From Oryza sativa Japonica Group (Eukaryota > Streptophyta > Magnoliopsida > Poales > Poaceae), in the NCBI RefSeq assembly GCF_034140825.1, contig NC_089043.1, positions 27,140,001-27,204,000 of the forward strand: a stretch of DNA of 64,000 nt, read 5' to 3'. The notes under the pieces are model-generated. The model saw nothing but the letters and a program-made list of their open reading frames with translations. It was not told the DNA's origin and did not search any database. Both the position numbers and the translations under genes were made by a program. Of the stretch, positions 46,388 through 58,838 are shown in pieces. How positions within the stretch are numbered: position 1 is the stretch's first letter; each line of letters begins with the position of its first letter.

Positions 46388-48895
46388 CCTTTTATTTGGT
46401 TTGTATTTTATCGTGTATCTAAAGTTTAAGAAAATAGTTTAAATTGTATAGTGTAGGGAATTACATTTTAACTGAAGCAGCTAATACTTTCTCAAAATTT
46501 TGGAGTCCATGGATAGAAGTGATGTACATATTTGAGGAGGCTCACACGTTTAGGATGAACTTACTTGCAACGTAACCTAACCAAGAAGATGTAGTACCCA
46601 GAAAAGGATACTAGATCCACCTGTCAATGGATGCCTATTTTATCTCTGCCTTTTGCAAAGTTAGAAGTTCGTTACAGCATGGAAGCAAAACTACAACACG
46701 ATCATTCAAAAGGTCAGATGGTTATTATCGTAAAAAAAAAGTGCAGATGGTAAGCAGTAAAAATCCATGAGCATGGATAGTTTATAGTAGTGTGGGCAGT
46801 TCAGAAATTAACAATGTATGTGCGATTTTTCAGTTAAAACTACTGGTATGGCATGATAGTTTTGTTACACTTTCTATTTCTCCTGCCCTTCAAGAAGAAG
46901 ATAAGGGAATAACATGCTGCACTAATATGAAAAGGTTGTTGCTCGACTGCCCTGAACTGTCAAATAAGCTGCTTTTAGGAAAGGGATATTGTATGGGATT
47001 TCCTCATCCTTATGTTTTTTCTTTTGGGGGAATACGCAAGGAGCGCATCTTTGTATTAAGTGTATGTACAAACCGAGCCAAAAATGAAAAATAGAAGGGG
47101 GACGGGATACAAGGGATCAACAGCTAGCTTAAGCCTATTCTCGTGGCAACAGAAAGGGGATGACCTAGAACAAGACCTAAATGGTTAGCACCGGCAGCGC
47201 CGCGTGTGCCAACCACCAGAGAGTCGCTTCCGCCGCCAAAGCTCGGGCTATCTCTGACCAAGGCCTTTGCTGAGAATTGAAGACCCTATTCTTTCTATCT
47301 CTGGCTCTGCAATTCCTGCCTTAAAGTTGGGAGGGCTAGCAGGCGGGGATTTGACACAATTGCAACCCTTACTGCAGCTCACCGACTGTCGGCTTGACGA
47401 AGGCGACCACATCGTCGGCGTAGAGGGAGACCCGGTGGGGGATCCCCAATGGTTGGAGGAGCCCCAACTCTTCCGCTTTGACGAAAAGGGAGTTCAGAGA
47501 ATCCATGGCAAGGATGAAGATCATCGGAGATATAGGATCCCCCTGCCGGACTTTCAAAAAATAAAACTGATGATAATTCACAAACACTGGAGCATTGAAG
47601 TTCTAGTTTCAAACAGGAAAAAAGGAAAGGGAGAGGTCACTGTTGGCTTGGAGTCATACTGTTTGAGAAAAAGAAAAACTTAAGCTTATTCAACCAGAAA
47701 GGGGGAAGGTACAGACTTTTATTTGTTCATGACTTTCCTCCAAATTGCGTATATCCATTTGATATTGGCTTAGTCTGTGCAATAATTTAACTCGATATGT
47801 GATTGTGTATTCCTTAACAACCCTCCATCCCTCTAGCACCTCTAACCTTGAAAGAGACATGTGAAGCATGAGTTTACTGCCCTAGGTAATTTTCATGGAA
47901 TGCAGGCCCTAGATAGTTTAACAACAAAAAGATGATTAATTCGCCGTAGCTTTAGTTGATAAGCCTCATGAGCAGCTTTTTCAATGAGGCGAAATAAGCG
48001 CCACAACTACATGACTGAGTCATGGTTTTAGTGGAATTATATATTGGTGAAAAATGAAGGCTCTCCTTGCGATCCATGGGTAGGATGAGCAGTACATGTG
48101 AAGCAATATTAGCACGAATGCAACATTTGGTTGCAGAATCTTCAAGCACGAGGGCATGGCATTCATACAAACAGGTGGCGTGCAACAGCTCAAGGCACCC
48201 AAACAATAGAGAAGGGGGAGGACCGGAAGAGGCAAAAAAAAAAAAATTGAGCAGCCGCTGCAATTGATCATCGATCGGTAGTTGACCAAGCATAGCATTG
48301 CATAGCATAGTGCTCGAAATTAAGCCAATAAAGCAAGCAAGCACGAACTCCCAATCCGAAACTTACCTCGATGAGCTCCGGGTCCGGGGGGCGGGCGGCC
48401 ATGCCTATGCCCTGCAGTCCGCCTGGCCTGTTCGTCCCAACTCGCAACCGCCGCCGCCGCAGCGGCAAATCAAGATGGACTCATCAACCCGGCGCCTGCC
48501 TGCAAATGTGCAAAATAGAAATGTGGAACACGATTTGGAGTAGTACTAACTGTTTATACATTCTTTACAGTCCAAAAGCGCCTAAGCTGATAGAAAAGAT
48601 GCGCAATTCATTCTATATTTCAATACCGGAACTATATTCGGGGTCTGTTCTAAAGTGCTATTTGACCATAGCTACTTCTTGTTTTTTCGTTATCACATTT
48701 TTCAATCTACTAAACTTACGTGGTTGTGATATAGAATTTGCGTTTAAAGAAAATCAAATAAATCTATTTTTTAAGTTTTTAAGTTAATACTCAATCACCA
48801 CATGTTAACCATGTTTCTCATTTTACGCGTAGATCTGCCAGAAAAACACGTTGTCTAGCATGTCTAAAGTATCTCTTTTCTCTCTCTCTACATAA
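46388..48895. other. Intergenic after gene 1, with LINE fragment
   Basis: It holds a LINE reverse transcriptase fragment near 47370-47590. 48360-48510 is a small GC-rich island (GCCGCCGCCGCAGCGGC words) in AT-rich surroundings, possibly a lost exon. I could not link it to any gene. Confidence 0.4.
47369..47590 (-). mobile_element. LINE (non-LTR) reverse transcriptase fragment
   Basis: On the minus strand, VRQGDPISPMIFILAMDSLN, then IPHRVSLYADDVVAFVKP. These are the RQGDPLSPxLF and YADD catalytic motifs of plant LINE reverse transcriptases. Only about 70 residues are preserved. Neither the remaining ORFs nor a poly-A tail is recognisable, so it is an old 5'- and 3'-truncated piece. Confidence 0.8.
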
Positions 48896-49225
48896 GGGCC
48901 TGTTTTAGATCCTCTAGCAAATTTTTTCGCCATTTCACATTAAATGTTTGGACACATATATAGAGTATTAAATATAAGAAAATAACTAATTACACAGATT
49001 GCGTGTAAATTGCGAGACAAATCTTTTAAGCCTAAATGCGCCATGATTTGATAATTCGGTGCTACAGTAAACATTTGCTAATGATAGATTAATTAGGCTT
49101 AATAAATTCGTCTCGCAATTTACAGGTGGAATATGTAATTTATTTTGTTATTAGTCTACGTTTAATACTTCAAATGTGTGTTCGTATATCCAATTTGACA
49201 TGTCAAAATTTTTCATCCCTAGATC
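48896..49225. mobile_element. MITE-like DNA element, GGGCCTGTTTTAG type
   Basis: It starts GGGCCTGTTTTAGATCC and carries a near-palindromic centre (GCGAGACAAATCTTTTAAGC...GCTTAATAAATTCGTCTCGC in mirrored order) with the words TGCTACAGTAAACATTTGCTAA. It has the structure of a common grass MITE family but the right end is degraded. Superfamily not assigned. Confidence 0.6.
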
Positions 49226-49243
49226 TACAAGTGTGCAATTTTA

Positions 49244-49583
49244 GGGGCATGTTTAGTTGGTGAAATGAAAATTTTTGGTGTCACATCGGACGTTTGACCG
49301 GATGTCGAAAGGGGTTTTCGTACACGAATGAAAAAACTAATTTCATAACTCGCCTGCAAACCGCGAGACGGATCTTTTGAGCCTAATTAAGCCGTCATTA
49401 GCACATGTGGGTTACTGTAACACTTATAGCTAATCATGGACTAATTAGGCTCAAAAGATTTGTCTCGTTTCATGTAAATTGTGTAATTAGTTTTTCTTTT
49501 TATCTATATTTAATGCTCCATACATGTGTCCAAAGATTCGATGTTATGTTTTTGTGAAAAGTTTTTGGGAAGTAAACATGGCC
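49244..49583. mobile_element. MITE-like DNA element, GGGGCATGTTTAG...AAACATGGCC type
   Basis: Ends GGGGCATGTTTAGTTGG and AAGTAAACATGGCC are inverted repeats. The centre is palindromic (GAGACGGATCTTTTGAGCCT against AGGCTCAAAAGATTTGTCTC). About 340 bp and well preserved. A fragment of the same family sits in DUF1618 copy B. The flanking duplication is not clear. Confidence 0.75.
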
Positions 49584-49817
49584 TAGATTTTAATCCTATC
49601 TCAAAATAAGTGCAATCCTATCATACTACTTATCACATTAATCACATCTCATTTATTTTTTTTCTCTATTTTACCTTTAACTACCATCCTACTCTCTACC
49701 ACCTCATCTAATAGAGTGTGTTGGGTAATTTTCTCTTCCTCTTATTTTTCCCCTCTCACTCCTAAAATTGCACTTACCTCCTGATATTATTTTTTAAAAA
49801 AATATCATTGTTTTACA

Positions 49818-49954
49818 TACTCCCTCCGTAAAAAAAAAAGATTGGATGAGACATTTTCTAGCACAACGAATCTGGACAGGCTATGTCTAGATTCGATATA
49901 CTAGGAAATGCCTCATCTAGTATTATGTTGGTTTTTTGTCGAACATATGGAGTA
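49818..49954. mobile_element. Stowaway-like MITE
   Basis: TACTCCCTCCGTAAAAAAAA at the left and GTCGAACATATGGAGTA at the right. The interior pairs (ATGAGACATTTTCTAG against CTAGGAAATGCCTCAT). Confidence 0.7.
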
Positions 49955-50586
49955 GGTTGGAAACACTTATTGATATAAACTTCGAGATTTTGAAGTGTAA
50001 ACAAGCGTTCATGATATAATCTTGAAATATTTTGGACCTTTCATAATAGTGTTATCTATGGCTTAAAAAATCAGCTTAAGATATTAATCATATTAAGATG
50101 TTACCCACTTTATGTACTCCCAACGAATTTGGTTCCACTTTCACAAACTTCAGTGAAATAATTGCTCAAAAATAAATTTATTTTAGACAAACAAGAAGGA
50201 ACAGAAATAATTTTGTTTTGAGATAGATAGAGTATCAAGTAGTAAAGTGAACAATTTTAATAGTTTACGGGAACAAAATTAGCCAAAAAAAGTTTAGGGA
50301 TTTTAATTATTCGAGAGAGTAAAATGGATTTTTTTAATAGAAATATGCTGCATAGCATCATTTAATATCGCTCCATCCTCACTTTATCAAAAAAAAGTAG
50401 AAGAAAGGAAAATACAGAGAAATTGAGGTGGCTAGCTAGAGATTCAAATCAACCATGAACGGAGCTATTGTTTCAATCGGAATCCAGCAAAGCAAAGGAC
50501 TCATCAGTGACCGACATTCTGTTTAGTTTTTCCACGCGTTTTAGCTTTTTGCACAAGAGTAACTGACAAGTTAAGCCTTATCACTA

Positions 50587-50707
50587 TAGTCCCTCCGTAA
50601 AAAAAAAATCCAATCTTAAAAGTACAATGAATCTGGACAGCTCTTTGTCCAAATTTATAGTACTAGAGGGATCCCCTTATAGGTTGGCTTTTTCTACGGA
50701 GGGAGTA
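50587..50707. mobile_element. Stowaway-like MITE, short
   Basis: TAGTCCCTCCGTAAAAAAAA and TTTTTCTACGGAGGGAGTA form the inverted ends; 121 bp. Related to the copy at 49818-49954 (shared AATCTGGACAG). Confidence 0.8.
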
Positions 50708-52253
50708 GATGACTAGGATGCTCTTATATATATATAGCTTAGATAATTTCAAGCAAAGATATTTCATTTGCTTTCATAAATTAAGTGAAGATATGCACAT
50801 GCATGCTTCTATTACAGTATTTCTTCTATCACAAAATATATAAGCTAGTACTATCAATTAGATCGAGACGTCCAATATAAGGTTTCATATTTCAGAAAGA
50901 AGACAGTGGTTAGCGGGGGCTGTACTGTAATACAACGAATCTGGATATATTTGTTGGTTAACTTTTCTGGGACGGAGGGAGCACACTTTACGACCTGGAG
51001 TTCATTCAGTCGGTCGTCGATGAAGGTGATACTGGTGTACTAGATGACGGTAAGCTTTTTGTGAGTGAGCAAGTGCGGTCGACATAGACACTAGTAGCAG
51101 TTAGTAGTGTTAAGGACAAGGAAATTTTCAACCTTTAATTTCAACCTTTTTAAAAAGCTTCTTTCCTTTCATACATTGATTGTTTACGGAGACTTGTGAT
51201 ATGTTGTAATTGACGAGGTAATTTACGTACGCAATTGTAGTAGTTGCACATTTCATAATAATCTTGGTTAGTTGTATTGTACTATGTTCTATATAAAGGA
51301 AGTTACTCCTACAGGATAATTGTGCAAGGTCAGGTGTGAAAAATGTAGTTATATGCTTCCTGCAGGATAATCTTAAATCACTAGGTGAAATTCAAACCGT
51401 GAAGCCTGATAGCTAGTAGCTAGATTAACAGTACGTTAGACAGTGCGATTTTATACAGATAGATGGTTGTATACGTATTTAACACATACTCCCTCCCTCC
51501 GTTCCAACAAAATTTTAGGAATACGCGAGACACGTATTTTTTATTAAGAGAAATAAATGTATTTACAGAATGGGCCTGAAAAATAAAAAGAAAGGACATG
51601 GTACAAGAGAAGGGAAGATCCGTTCCAATAAAATTTAAAACTAATTCATGACTGTAAACCTGAACATATGCTATGTCTAGATTTATAGTTAGAAATTGAT
51701 TTTTATGGAACATACTCAGACAATGCACTCTTAATTGAGCCAATCACCAATTAACAGTTAAGCGTCAACGGCAATGCACCGAGCAGACGTGTGCCTGTAG
51801 TCAATTGTGCTAACATAGGTCCTGTTGACAAATTAGTAAATGCAGAAATGACATCGTCATAACTAATTCAATTTCAGAAGGTAAATGCATTTGCAACCTA
51901 TAAGTCTGCCGCAACTGCAATACAAATCCTATGCCTTCTGTTTTCAACCTCAATTCAACTCTCTTATATGTATATTGTATTTTCACAAGCATTGAAGTCA
52001 TTCAAAATATAGCGAAAAAAGGGACCTTGCAGAAACTACCATTTAAAAATACTCTTGAACTCCATTGGAAATGACACTTTATATGTCTAAACTGTCATTT
52101 TCTTTCATTATTAATGAAAATTTGTCGGCCAGCCTTTGGCCCACCCGGCAAAAAGAATTAGATGTTGGTAGTGTCCATAGTTTGGTTTGAAATAAGAATC
52201 TTGATATTTACTATTCAAATCACCAGAACATAACCAAAACATTTGTAGAATGC

Positions 52254-52494
52254 TACTCTCTCCGTTCTAGTAGAATATAAGTATTTACGAGTCTGTTCTT
52301 GGTTAAACTATGCTAAGTTTATCAAGTTTATAAATAAGAACATTAGCATCTACTATCACATAAAAAAAAGATAAAATTACTAAAATATATATTTCACAAT
52401 GCATCTAATGATGTTTATTGTCCTCATAATTTGACTTATGACAATATCTAAATGCTTATATATTTTGAGATTAGCAGTGGAGTATTAAAGTGAG
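52254..52494. mobile_element. Stowaway-like MITE in the promoter of USP/kinase/U-box gene 2
   Basis: TACTCTCTCCGTTCTAGTAG opens it and GAGATTAGCAGTGGAGTA closes it, flanked by TA. It ends 87 bp before the ATG at 52582, so it forms part of the proximal promoter or leader. Confidence 0.7.
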
Positions 52495-52581
52495 AGCAGG
52501 CAGGGAGGGAGGCAACAAGAAGAGAGTCCAACACAAAGAAGGATTCCAAAGCGGCGCCGGCGAGGCGAGGCCAACAAAGCC

Positions 52582-55500
52582 ATGGCCACGGCGGGCTCCC
52601 CCTCTCCGTACCCCGGTGATTCGCCGGAGCCGTCCTTCTCCGGCGAGAAGGTGTACGTGGCGGTGGGGGAGGAGTCCAGCAGGGGCACGCTGCTGTGGGC
52701 GCTGCACAAGTTCCCCCAAGGCACCGCCTTCGTGCTGCTCCATGTCTACTCCCCTCCCAACTTCCTCCCCATCCGTACGCATCCCTCTTCCTCCTACCTA
52801 CACTAGTACTAGAGTCTAGATTGATGATCCGATCTACCACGATTGTATTGGCACAGATCGTCTAGTTTCTTTGTCCAGTTCCCTCAATGACTCCAAATTT
52901 ACAACCTTTTTCCCCACACACTAAATCATTTCTCTCTCTTTTTTTAATGCACCATTTTACCCCCTACGTTTTTACAATCGAGGCCAACTCAATTCATTCA
53001 GATTGAGTTTGGCTTCCATTTTGTTTACATCTCTGGCTTCCTCTTAGAGTTTTCAGTCCATGTATGTGTATGGCTGCAAATGCTTATGCAACCTCCATCC
53101 ATTGTCGTGTGCAGTCGGAGCCAAGATTCCCGCCGGCCAGCTGCGAGAGCAGGAGCTGATTGCACACAAGAAGATGAACCTGCAAAGAATCAGTGACAAC
53201 TTGGATCAATACCAACTCATATGCGCGCAGCAGAAGGTCTGCCTGTTTCCCACTTTATTGAACTAAAATTCAGTTGTATTCACATGTAAAGGCCAACACG
53301 GATGTATCAATTCATTGGTTTTGTTTGTTGCAAAATGTCATCCGTAATCTCGATTGATACTTCACTGTGCTATTCATCTCTAGGTACAAGCTGAGAAATT
53401 GGTGGTTGAATCAGATGATGTTGCATACGGATTGGTGGACGTCATCTCTGAGCATAATGTTTCCATGCTTGTAATGGGGGCCGCAGATGATAAGCACTAT
53501 ACAAAGTACGCATGTGCCAAAGCTTGGAATACTTTTATGCATTTTTATCCGTAGTAGTAGTAACTATGATGAAACACTGTGATCACAGTGGATGCTAGTA
53601 AGGAACCATGCTTGGGAGAAGTGTTGGTTTTTGTCTACTTAGCTAAATAAATTCTTCAAGATAATTAAATGTTAACACTAATTGCTTGCACCTTGGTTTT
53701 CTGGGAAGCAAACTTAGTGTTTGTACTGCTTCAGTACGTTCTAAAATCTAAATAGTAATCTTTGCCCTATTAATTCTCTAAAACCTAACTCCTTGTTTCA
53801 AGAGTTCAGGAAAATGAAGGTTCTGAAATCCAGGAAAGCACGAGTTGTAGAACAGCATGCAGATCATTTCTGCAAAATATGGTTCATTTGCAAAGGCACA
53901 CTGGTATACTGTAGGTATGGTTGTAAGCTGATCATACACTTCACTTTGTTCCTACATTACGGACTTTCCAGCCTGCATCCATTTGCATTTACTATGTTCT
54001 CTTCCTTTGTATTCTCTACACTAGGAAGGCTGCTCCCTTTGGCCATGATGTGATGCAGGACTGTAGGCAAAGTGCTACTTCTGCACAATGTTCAGTGGAG
54101 AGATCGAGTAGCTTGTCAGAGATTTGGTGTGTTTCAAACACATGGCTACACAAACTAAACCTCGAACCACATATCGAGACAACTAGTTCAGACAGATACT
54201 CTGATAAGGAAAAGGTAAGCACAATTACGTCGATGTTGGATCTGATTAAGATCACTAATTGATCTGTCCACATTGCATCCTCACTTGAAATGGATCCATG
54301 ATGGAGCATTTGCTTGATACATACATAAGTTAGAGGATCATTACATGGTATGCCATTTTGTCTAATAGCTCACCAGTTTGTACTTTTGATCATCTTATCT
54401 AGTTTTCCTTTGAATTTTGGGAGCTCTCTAATATCTTAATGGCAGTGCTCTCACAAATTTTGATGCATGAATAAGCTACCCAATCTTATGCAGGAAGATA
54501 CTAAAGAGCGTGGTGAGTCTGACAATGAGCTCCAGCATATACCCATGCAGTTAGAGAGAGTAAGACAAGAAGCTTATGAGGAGAAATGTAGGCGTGAGAA
54601 AGCAGAGCAGGAGTTATTTGAGGCTCTCCAGAAAGTAAGAATAGATTAATTATATTTATCTCTCATATAATGTGTGCTATACTTAATGGTTATTCTAATG
54701 ATAATATGGCTGCATGCCAATGAGAGCAGAGAAATTCTTCGTACTGTCCATGTAAAAAACTTTCATGATTGTTATACTCTATATCGTGGAGTATAAATCT
54801 GGAAATGATGTTTTGGATAAGTGATACCTACAGATTTAAACAAAATCCTTGGTCTCACATTTAATATCACCAACAGGTGCAGGTATCAGAGAATTTGTAC
54901 TTTGGAGAACTGAAGCAAAAGAATGAAATAGAGGTAAAATTGGCAACAACAATGGAGGAAGTTGACAGGCTTGCAAGAACAGCTGATGAACTTGCTGCAA
55001 AATTTCAAGAGCAATGTGAGAAGATATTGGTCCTAGAGAAGCGAAGCGCCCATTCTGACCGTATTATCAAGGATCTTATGTTGCAGCGTGACAAAGCAGT
55101 AAGAGAGGCAGAAGCAATACGTGTAAAAAATGGAGAGTCTACTGCAATTGCGGATAGAACAATTCCCATTACAGAGCTATCGATATCAGAGATTAAGGAG
55201 GCAACCAGCAACTTTGATCACTCATCGAAGGTTGGGGAAAGTGTTTATGGAAGTGTATATAAGGGACTTCTTCGGCAAACAAATGTGGCTGTAAAGAAGT
55301 TGAATCCTGAAAGCACAGAGTCACTGTCACAGTTCAGTCATGAGGTAAAAGTTTTTGTTCTAGTTATATACTTACCTTCTATAAACTTGATTGACATTTT
55401 GTTGGTCCAAATAAACTGTTGTATTTCAGACAGTTAAGTTGTTCTTGCTGATAATTTACAGGTGGAAATCCTTAGCAGGGTGCGACATCCGAATCTTGTA

Positions 55501-56993
55501 ACTCTTATAGGGGCATGCAAGGATGCCCGAGCTCTTGTCTATGAATACATGCCCAATGGAAGCTTAGATGACCGCTTGGCTTGCAAGGACAATTCAAAGC
55601 CTCTTAGTTGGCAGTTGCGTACCCGCATCGCTTCCAATATTTGTTCTGCACTGATTTTTCTCCATTCCAATAAACCCCACAGCATTGTTCACAGTGACTT
55701 GAAAGCATCTAACATTCTTCTTGATGGAAATAATGTGGCTAAGCTTAGTGGTTTTGGTGTGTGCCGAATGTTAACTGATGAATTCAAGGCCACAACCACT
55801 CTATACCGCCATACCCACCCAAAAGGAACTTTTGTGTACATTGATCCTGAATACGCTATTTCTGGTGATCTGACACCCCTATCTGATGTATATTCTTTTG
55901 GTATCATACTCCTGCGACTCTTGACTGGAAGATCAGGATTTGGTCTTTTGAAAGATGTGCAACGGGCAGTAGCAAAGGGTTGCTTGCAAGCAATATTGGA
56001 TTCATCAGCTGGAGACTGGCCTCTTATGCATGCTGAGCAGTTGTCTCGGGTAGGCCTAAGATGCTGTGAAATCAGAAGAAAAAACCGTCCTGACCTGCAA
56101 ACAGAGGTTTGGACAGTACTTGAACCAATGTTGAGGTCTGCTTCCTCTATGCTATGTTCATTATCATTTAAATCAGTATCTGAAGACTTTGGTAATGTGC
56201 CATCCTACTTCATCTGTCCAATACAACAGGTTAGTCATATATACTTTACTTAGTGATTATTACTCCCCCTTCTCTCAAAAGTATTTCCTCACCATGATTT
56301 CCTTCAGACTCTCATGTTTGGTAATTGGTCCGTCTATGTAATGATATCCATTTCTATTTTTTTTAATATACTAGTCTCTAAAGGATAACTAGATGAAATA
56401 TTTTTTGTATACAATAAGAGAAATCAAAGGGTGACATTTGATTGGATTTAAATTCCTCTTGCGCTTCTGCTTCCATTTATGATTCCTGATGTTATTTGAT
56501 TAACTCCAAATTACTCCTGAGCTTCTGTTTCCATTTAGTATGATTCTTAGTAATTTTAGAGAAAGTCAGTCAATTGTTTGCCTGGACAGCAGTTGAGATA
56601 TCAGTTCTGCAAACATCTCTGTGAACTTCAAGTTATGGGAGCTCTCAGTTCTTGTTACTAATGAAATGACCATTGTAAACTACTGTTTGTATGTGTGTTT
56701 CTCAACCCTGATGCAATGACACACCAAATTTTTTGTGTGTTACCTAAGGAAAGATAATCAGTTTTCTTCTCCCTTGGTTCACCTGTGCATTTTATGCATT
56801 GCAGGATGTCATGAGGGACCCTTTAATTGCTGCAGATGGTTTCACCTACGAAGCAGAGGCTATAAGAGAGTGGTTTGATAGTGGTCACTATACATCACCC
56901 ATGACAAACCTCGATCTACCACACCGTGATCTTTTGCCGAACCATGCCCTCCGTTCTGCAATTCAAGAATGGCTTCAGTCAAATGCAGATTAA
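52582..56993 (+). CDS. USP/coiled-coil/pseudokinase/U-box protein 2
   Basis: Nine exons: 52582-52774, 53115-53236, 53384-53505, 53810-53914, 54025-54214, 54494-54634, 54877-55344, 55462-56229, 56805-56993; 765 aa. The intron positions and phases are the same as in gene 1, proving common origin. USP domain about 20-180 (EKVYVAVGEESSRGTLLWAL). Coiled coil about 240-375. Kinase-like domain about 392-660. The U-box at the C-terminus is intact (FICPIQQDVMRDPLIAADGF, then YEAEAIREWF). Odd points: the Gly loop reads GESVYG (second Gly lost, 411-416). HRD is HSD (D526 kept). The DFG motif is GFG, with Gly at 544 in KLSGFGV. The VAVK lysine (431) remains. Loss of the Mg-binding Asp predicts a pseudokinase; the U-box ligase part should still work. 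The exon 5 linker is shorter than in gene 1, which accounts for most of the size difference. Confidence 0.93.
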
Positions 56994-58838
56994 TATGTTT
57001 GGATTCTCATCATGGAAAGTAACAATGAAAATTATGTCATATATCTTCTGAAGATACATCTCAGACCAGGGTTAATAAGCAGAAACCACAGGAAACCAAA
57101 CGTCTTGTGTCTTTTTTTGTTCTGAAGGAATGACTAATTAAAGGTATACACACGGTTGTTCTTTTCTTTTCTTTTTTTTAGCAAAACCTGTATGTAAAAA
57201 ATATAATAAATTCGGAGCTATCTCTGCTCCATCAGTAGCATGGTAGACATTGTACAGGTAGTCACTTGTCACTTTGTCAGTGTAGTAGAGAGTTGTGATA
57301 TCTGAGCAATAGCCAAAAAAATGCTCAGCTAGAGTGTATGGAAGTGGAAATACATGTATGAATAGAACTATCAGATCAGAATTTCACCATTTATAATGTT
57401 ATCATGCTTACGTGTTGTAACCATTCTGATTATATACTGTTTCCTGTGCCACGATGTCTAACCTGAAAGTTTGAATTGTGCAAAAGCTAGCTGGTTAGGT
57501 ATGCTGATGACACAAAGTCATCGAGTAGGACAAAACCTTCTTTTTGAAATATGCGTCCAGTGCTTAAATTTGTCAAAGTTCCTTGCATATGCAATTCGCC
57601 GAAAAATTATAAAAAGGTGCAATGTCGGACCAAATTGCTGCTTAAAGAGTTACAGTAAGAATAATGTGTGATGAATCAACTGGGATCTTCTGAAGTCAGA
57701 AATCTGGAAGAAACTGCGCCTCCTTGATGTGGAGATTACAATGCAAACCTCAATCTTAACGCATGCACTTGATTTGTTCAGTGGTAGAAAGAAAGAATGA
57801 TTCTGGTATATGCTGTTCATATCGCTTTAATGACATGTCTTCATTTGCATTACTATATTGACAGCCTGGGGAGCAAGAATTCTGTGAAAGCAACGTCCAG
57901 GGAAAGAGAAGGATGAGGGCCAAATGTCGAATAACCATTCAGGTATTCAGCAAATGCACACCAGAATTCAAAGCTTGCATCCAATCCAATGACGACTAAT
58001 CAATTCTTCTGCAACTTGAAAATAACGTGTTTAGCTGCATTATATTGCCGACCGGCCGGGGAGATATATACAAGACTTCACTGCTAATCTTCCAAAGTCA
58101 GTCGTCGATCAAGGACAAACATGTACGACAGCGTCTTGGACAGAAATTTCTTGGAAAACTCGGAACCCTCAGCTGGAACAATACCATTCGTTCTTGTTTC
58201 TATCTGATGAACAAACAGACAAGCCATTAATTACAAAAGATTTGTAAAAATGATGATTTTAGCTTAAAAATTCAAATTGAATAGAAACATTGATGAGATT
58301 ACAGTCTCTCCTATGCAACTTGTAAAATCATTTGCAGTTGATGATCTAAATGAACCTGCCGTTTCGCAAACCAAGTATGCAGCAGGAGTTAGTGGCTACT
58401 GAATACTGAGAGGGCAAAACAATACTGCCAAGTTGGAAGTGGTATAATTTCCTGATTGGATTGCATTTTGGGACCCACAGCCTGATACTGCTGCTGGATA
58501 CCATCAAGCTGTTGAAACCTCAGACCATGGTAAACAAGCTTTAAAACCCCCGGCTGTCTCTCCCCACCTTTGGCCCTTCTTTCAACTGATACTTTCTAGT
58601 TTTAAGAATACCATGAAGTTGATGGTATTGATACAGATACCACCATGAAGTGAAGTTGATGAAAAGTGGTGCACCACAATAAGGTACTTTAGCTTCCCTT
58701 TCTTCTGGATCAAGTTCAGATATACTCTTACCTTCTTCCTTTCAAGCCTTGCTTGCTTCTGCTGCTGAACCAGATATATTGACAAGATCAGAACCACAAT
58801 TTGATTTTAGTTCCTGATGTAGAAGAGGGCAAGAAAAG
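56994..58838. other. Intergenic between kinase genes 2 and 3
   Basis: It contains the 3' UTR of gene 2 and the promoter of gene 3. I see no transposon with clear ends and no coding region. Confidence 0.45.

Larger units (their letters stand above)
49584..52253. other. MITE-rich intergenic DNA
   Basis: AT-rich and gene-free. Besides the listed Stowaway elements there are remnants with GGGACGGAGGGAGC near 50970 and ACTCCCTCCCTCCGTTCC near 51487. No open frame has family resemblance. Confidence 0.5.

Noticed and set aside
47267-47683. Plus-strand open frame of 138 codons
   Set aside because: It is antisense to the LINE reverse transcriptase fragment.
48298-48543. GC-rich open frames at 48.3-48.5 kb as a possible new gene
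   Set aside because: There is a short GC island but no splice-consistent model, no known domain and no start context. Noted only as a possible lost exon.
58240-58300. Short AAATTCAAATTGAATAGA stretch as a MITE copy
   Set aside because: Too short, with no paired ends.
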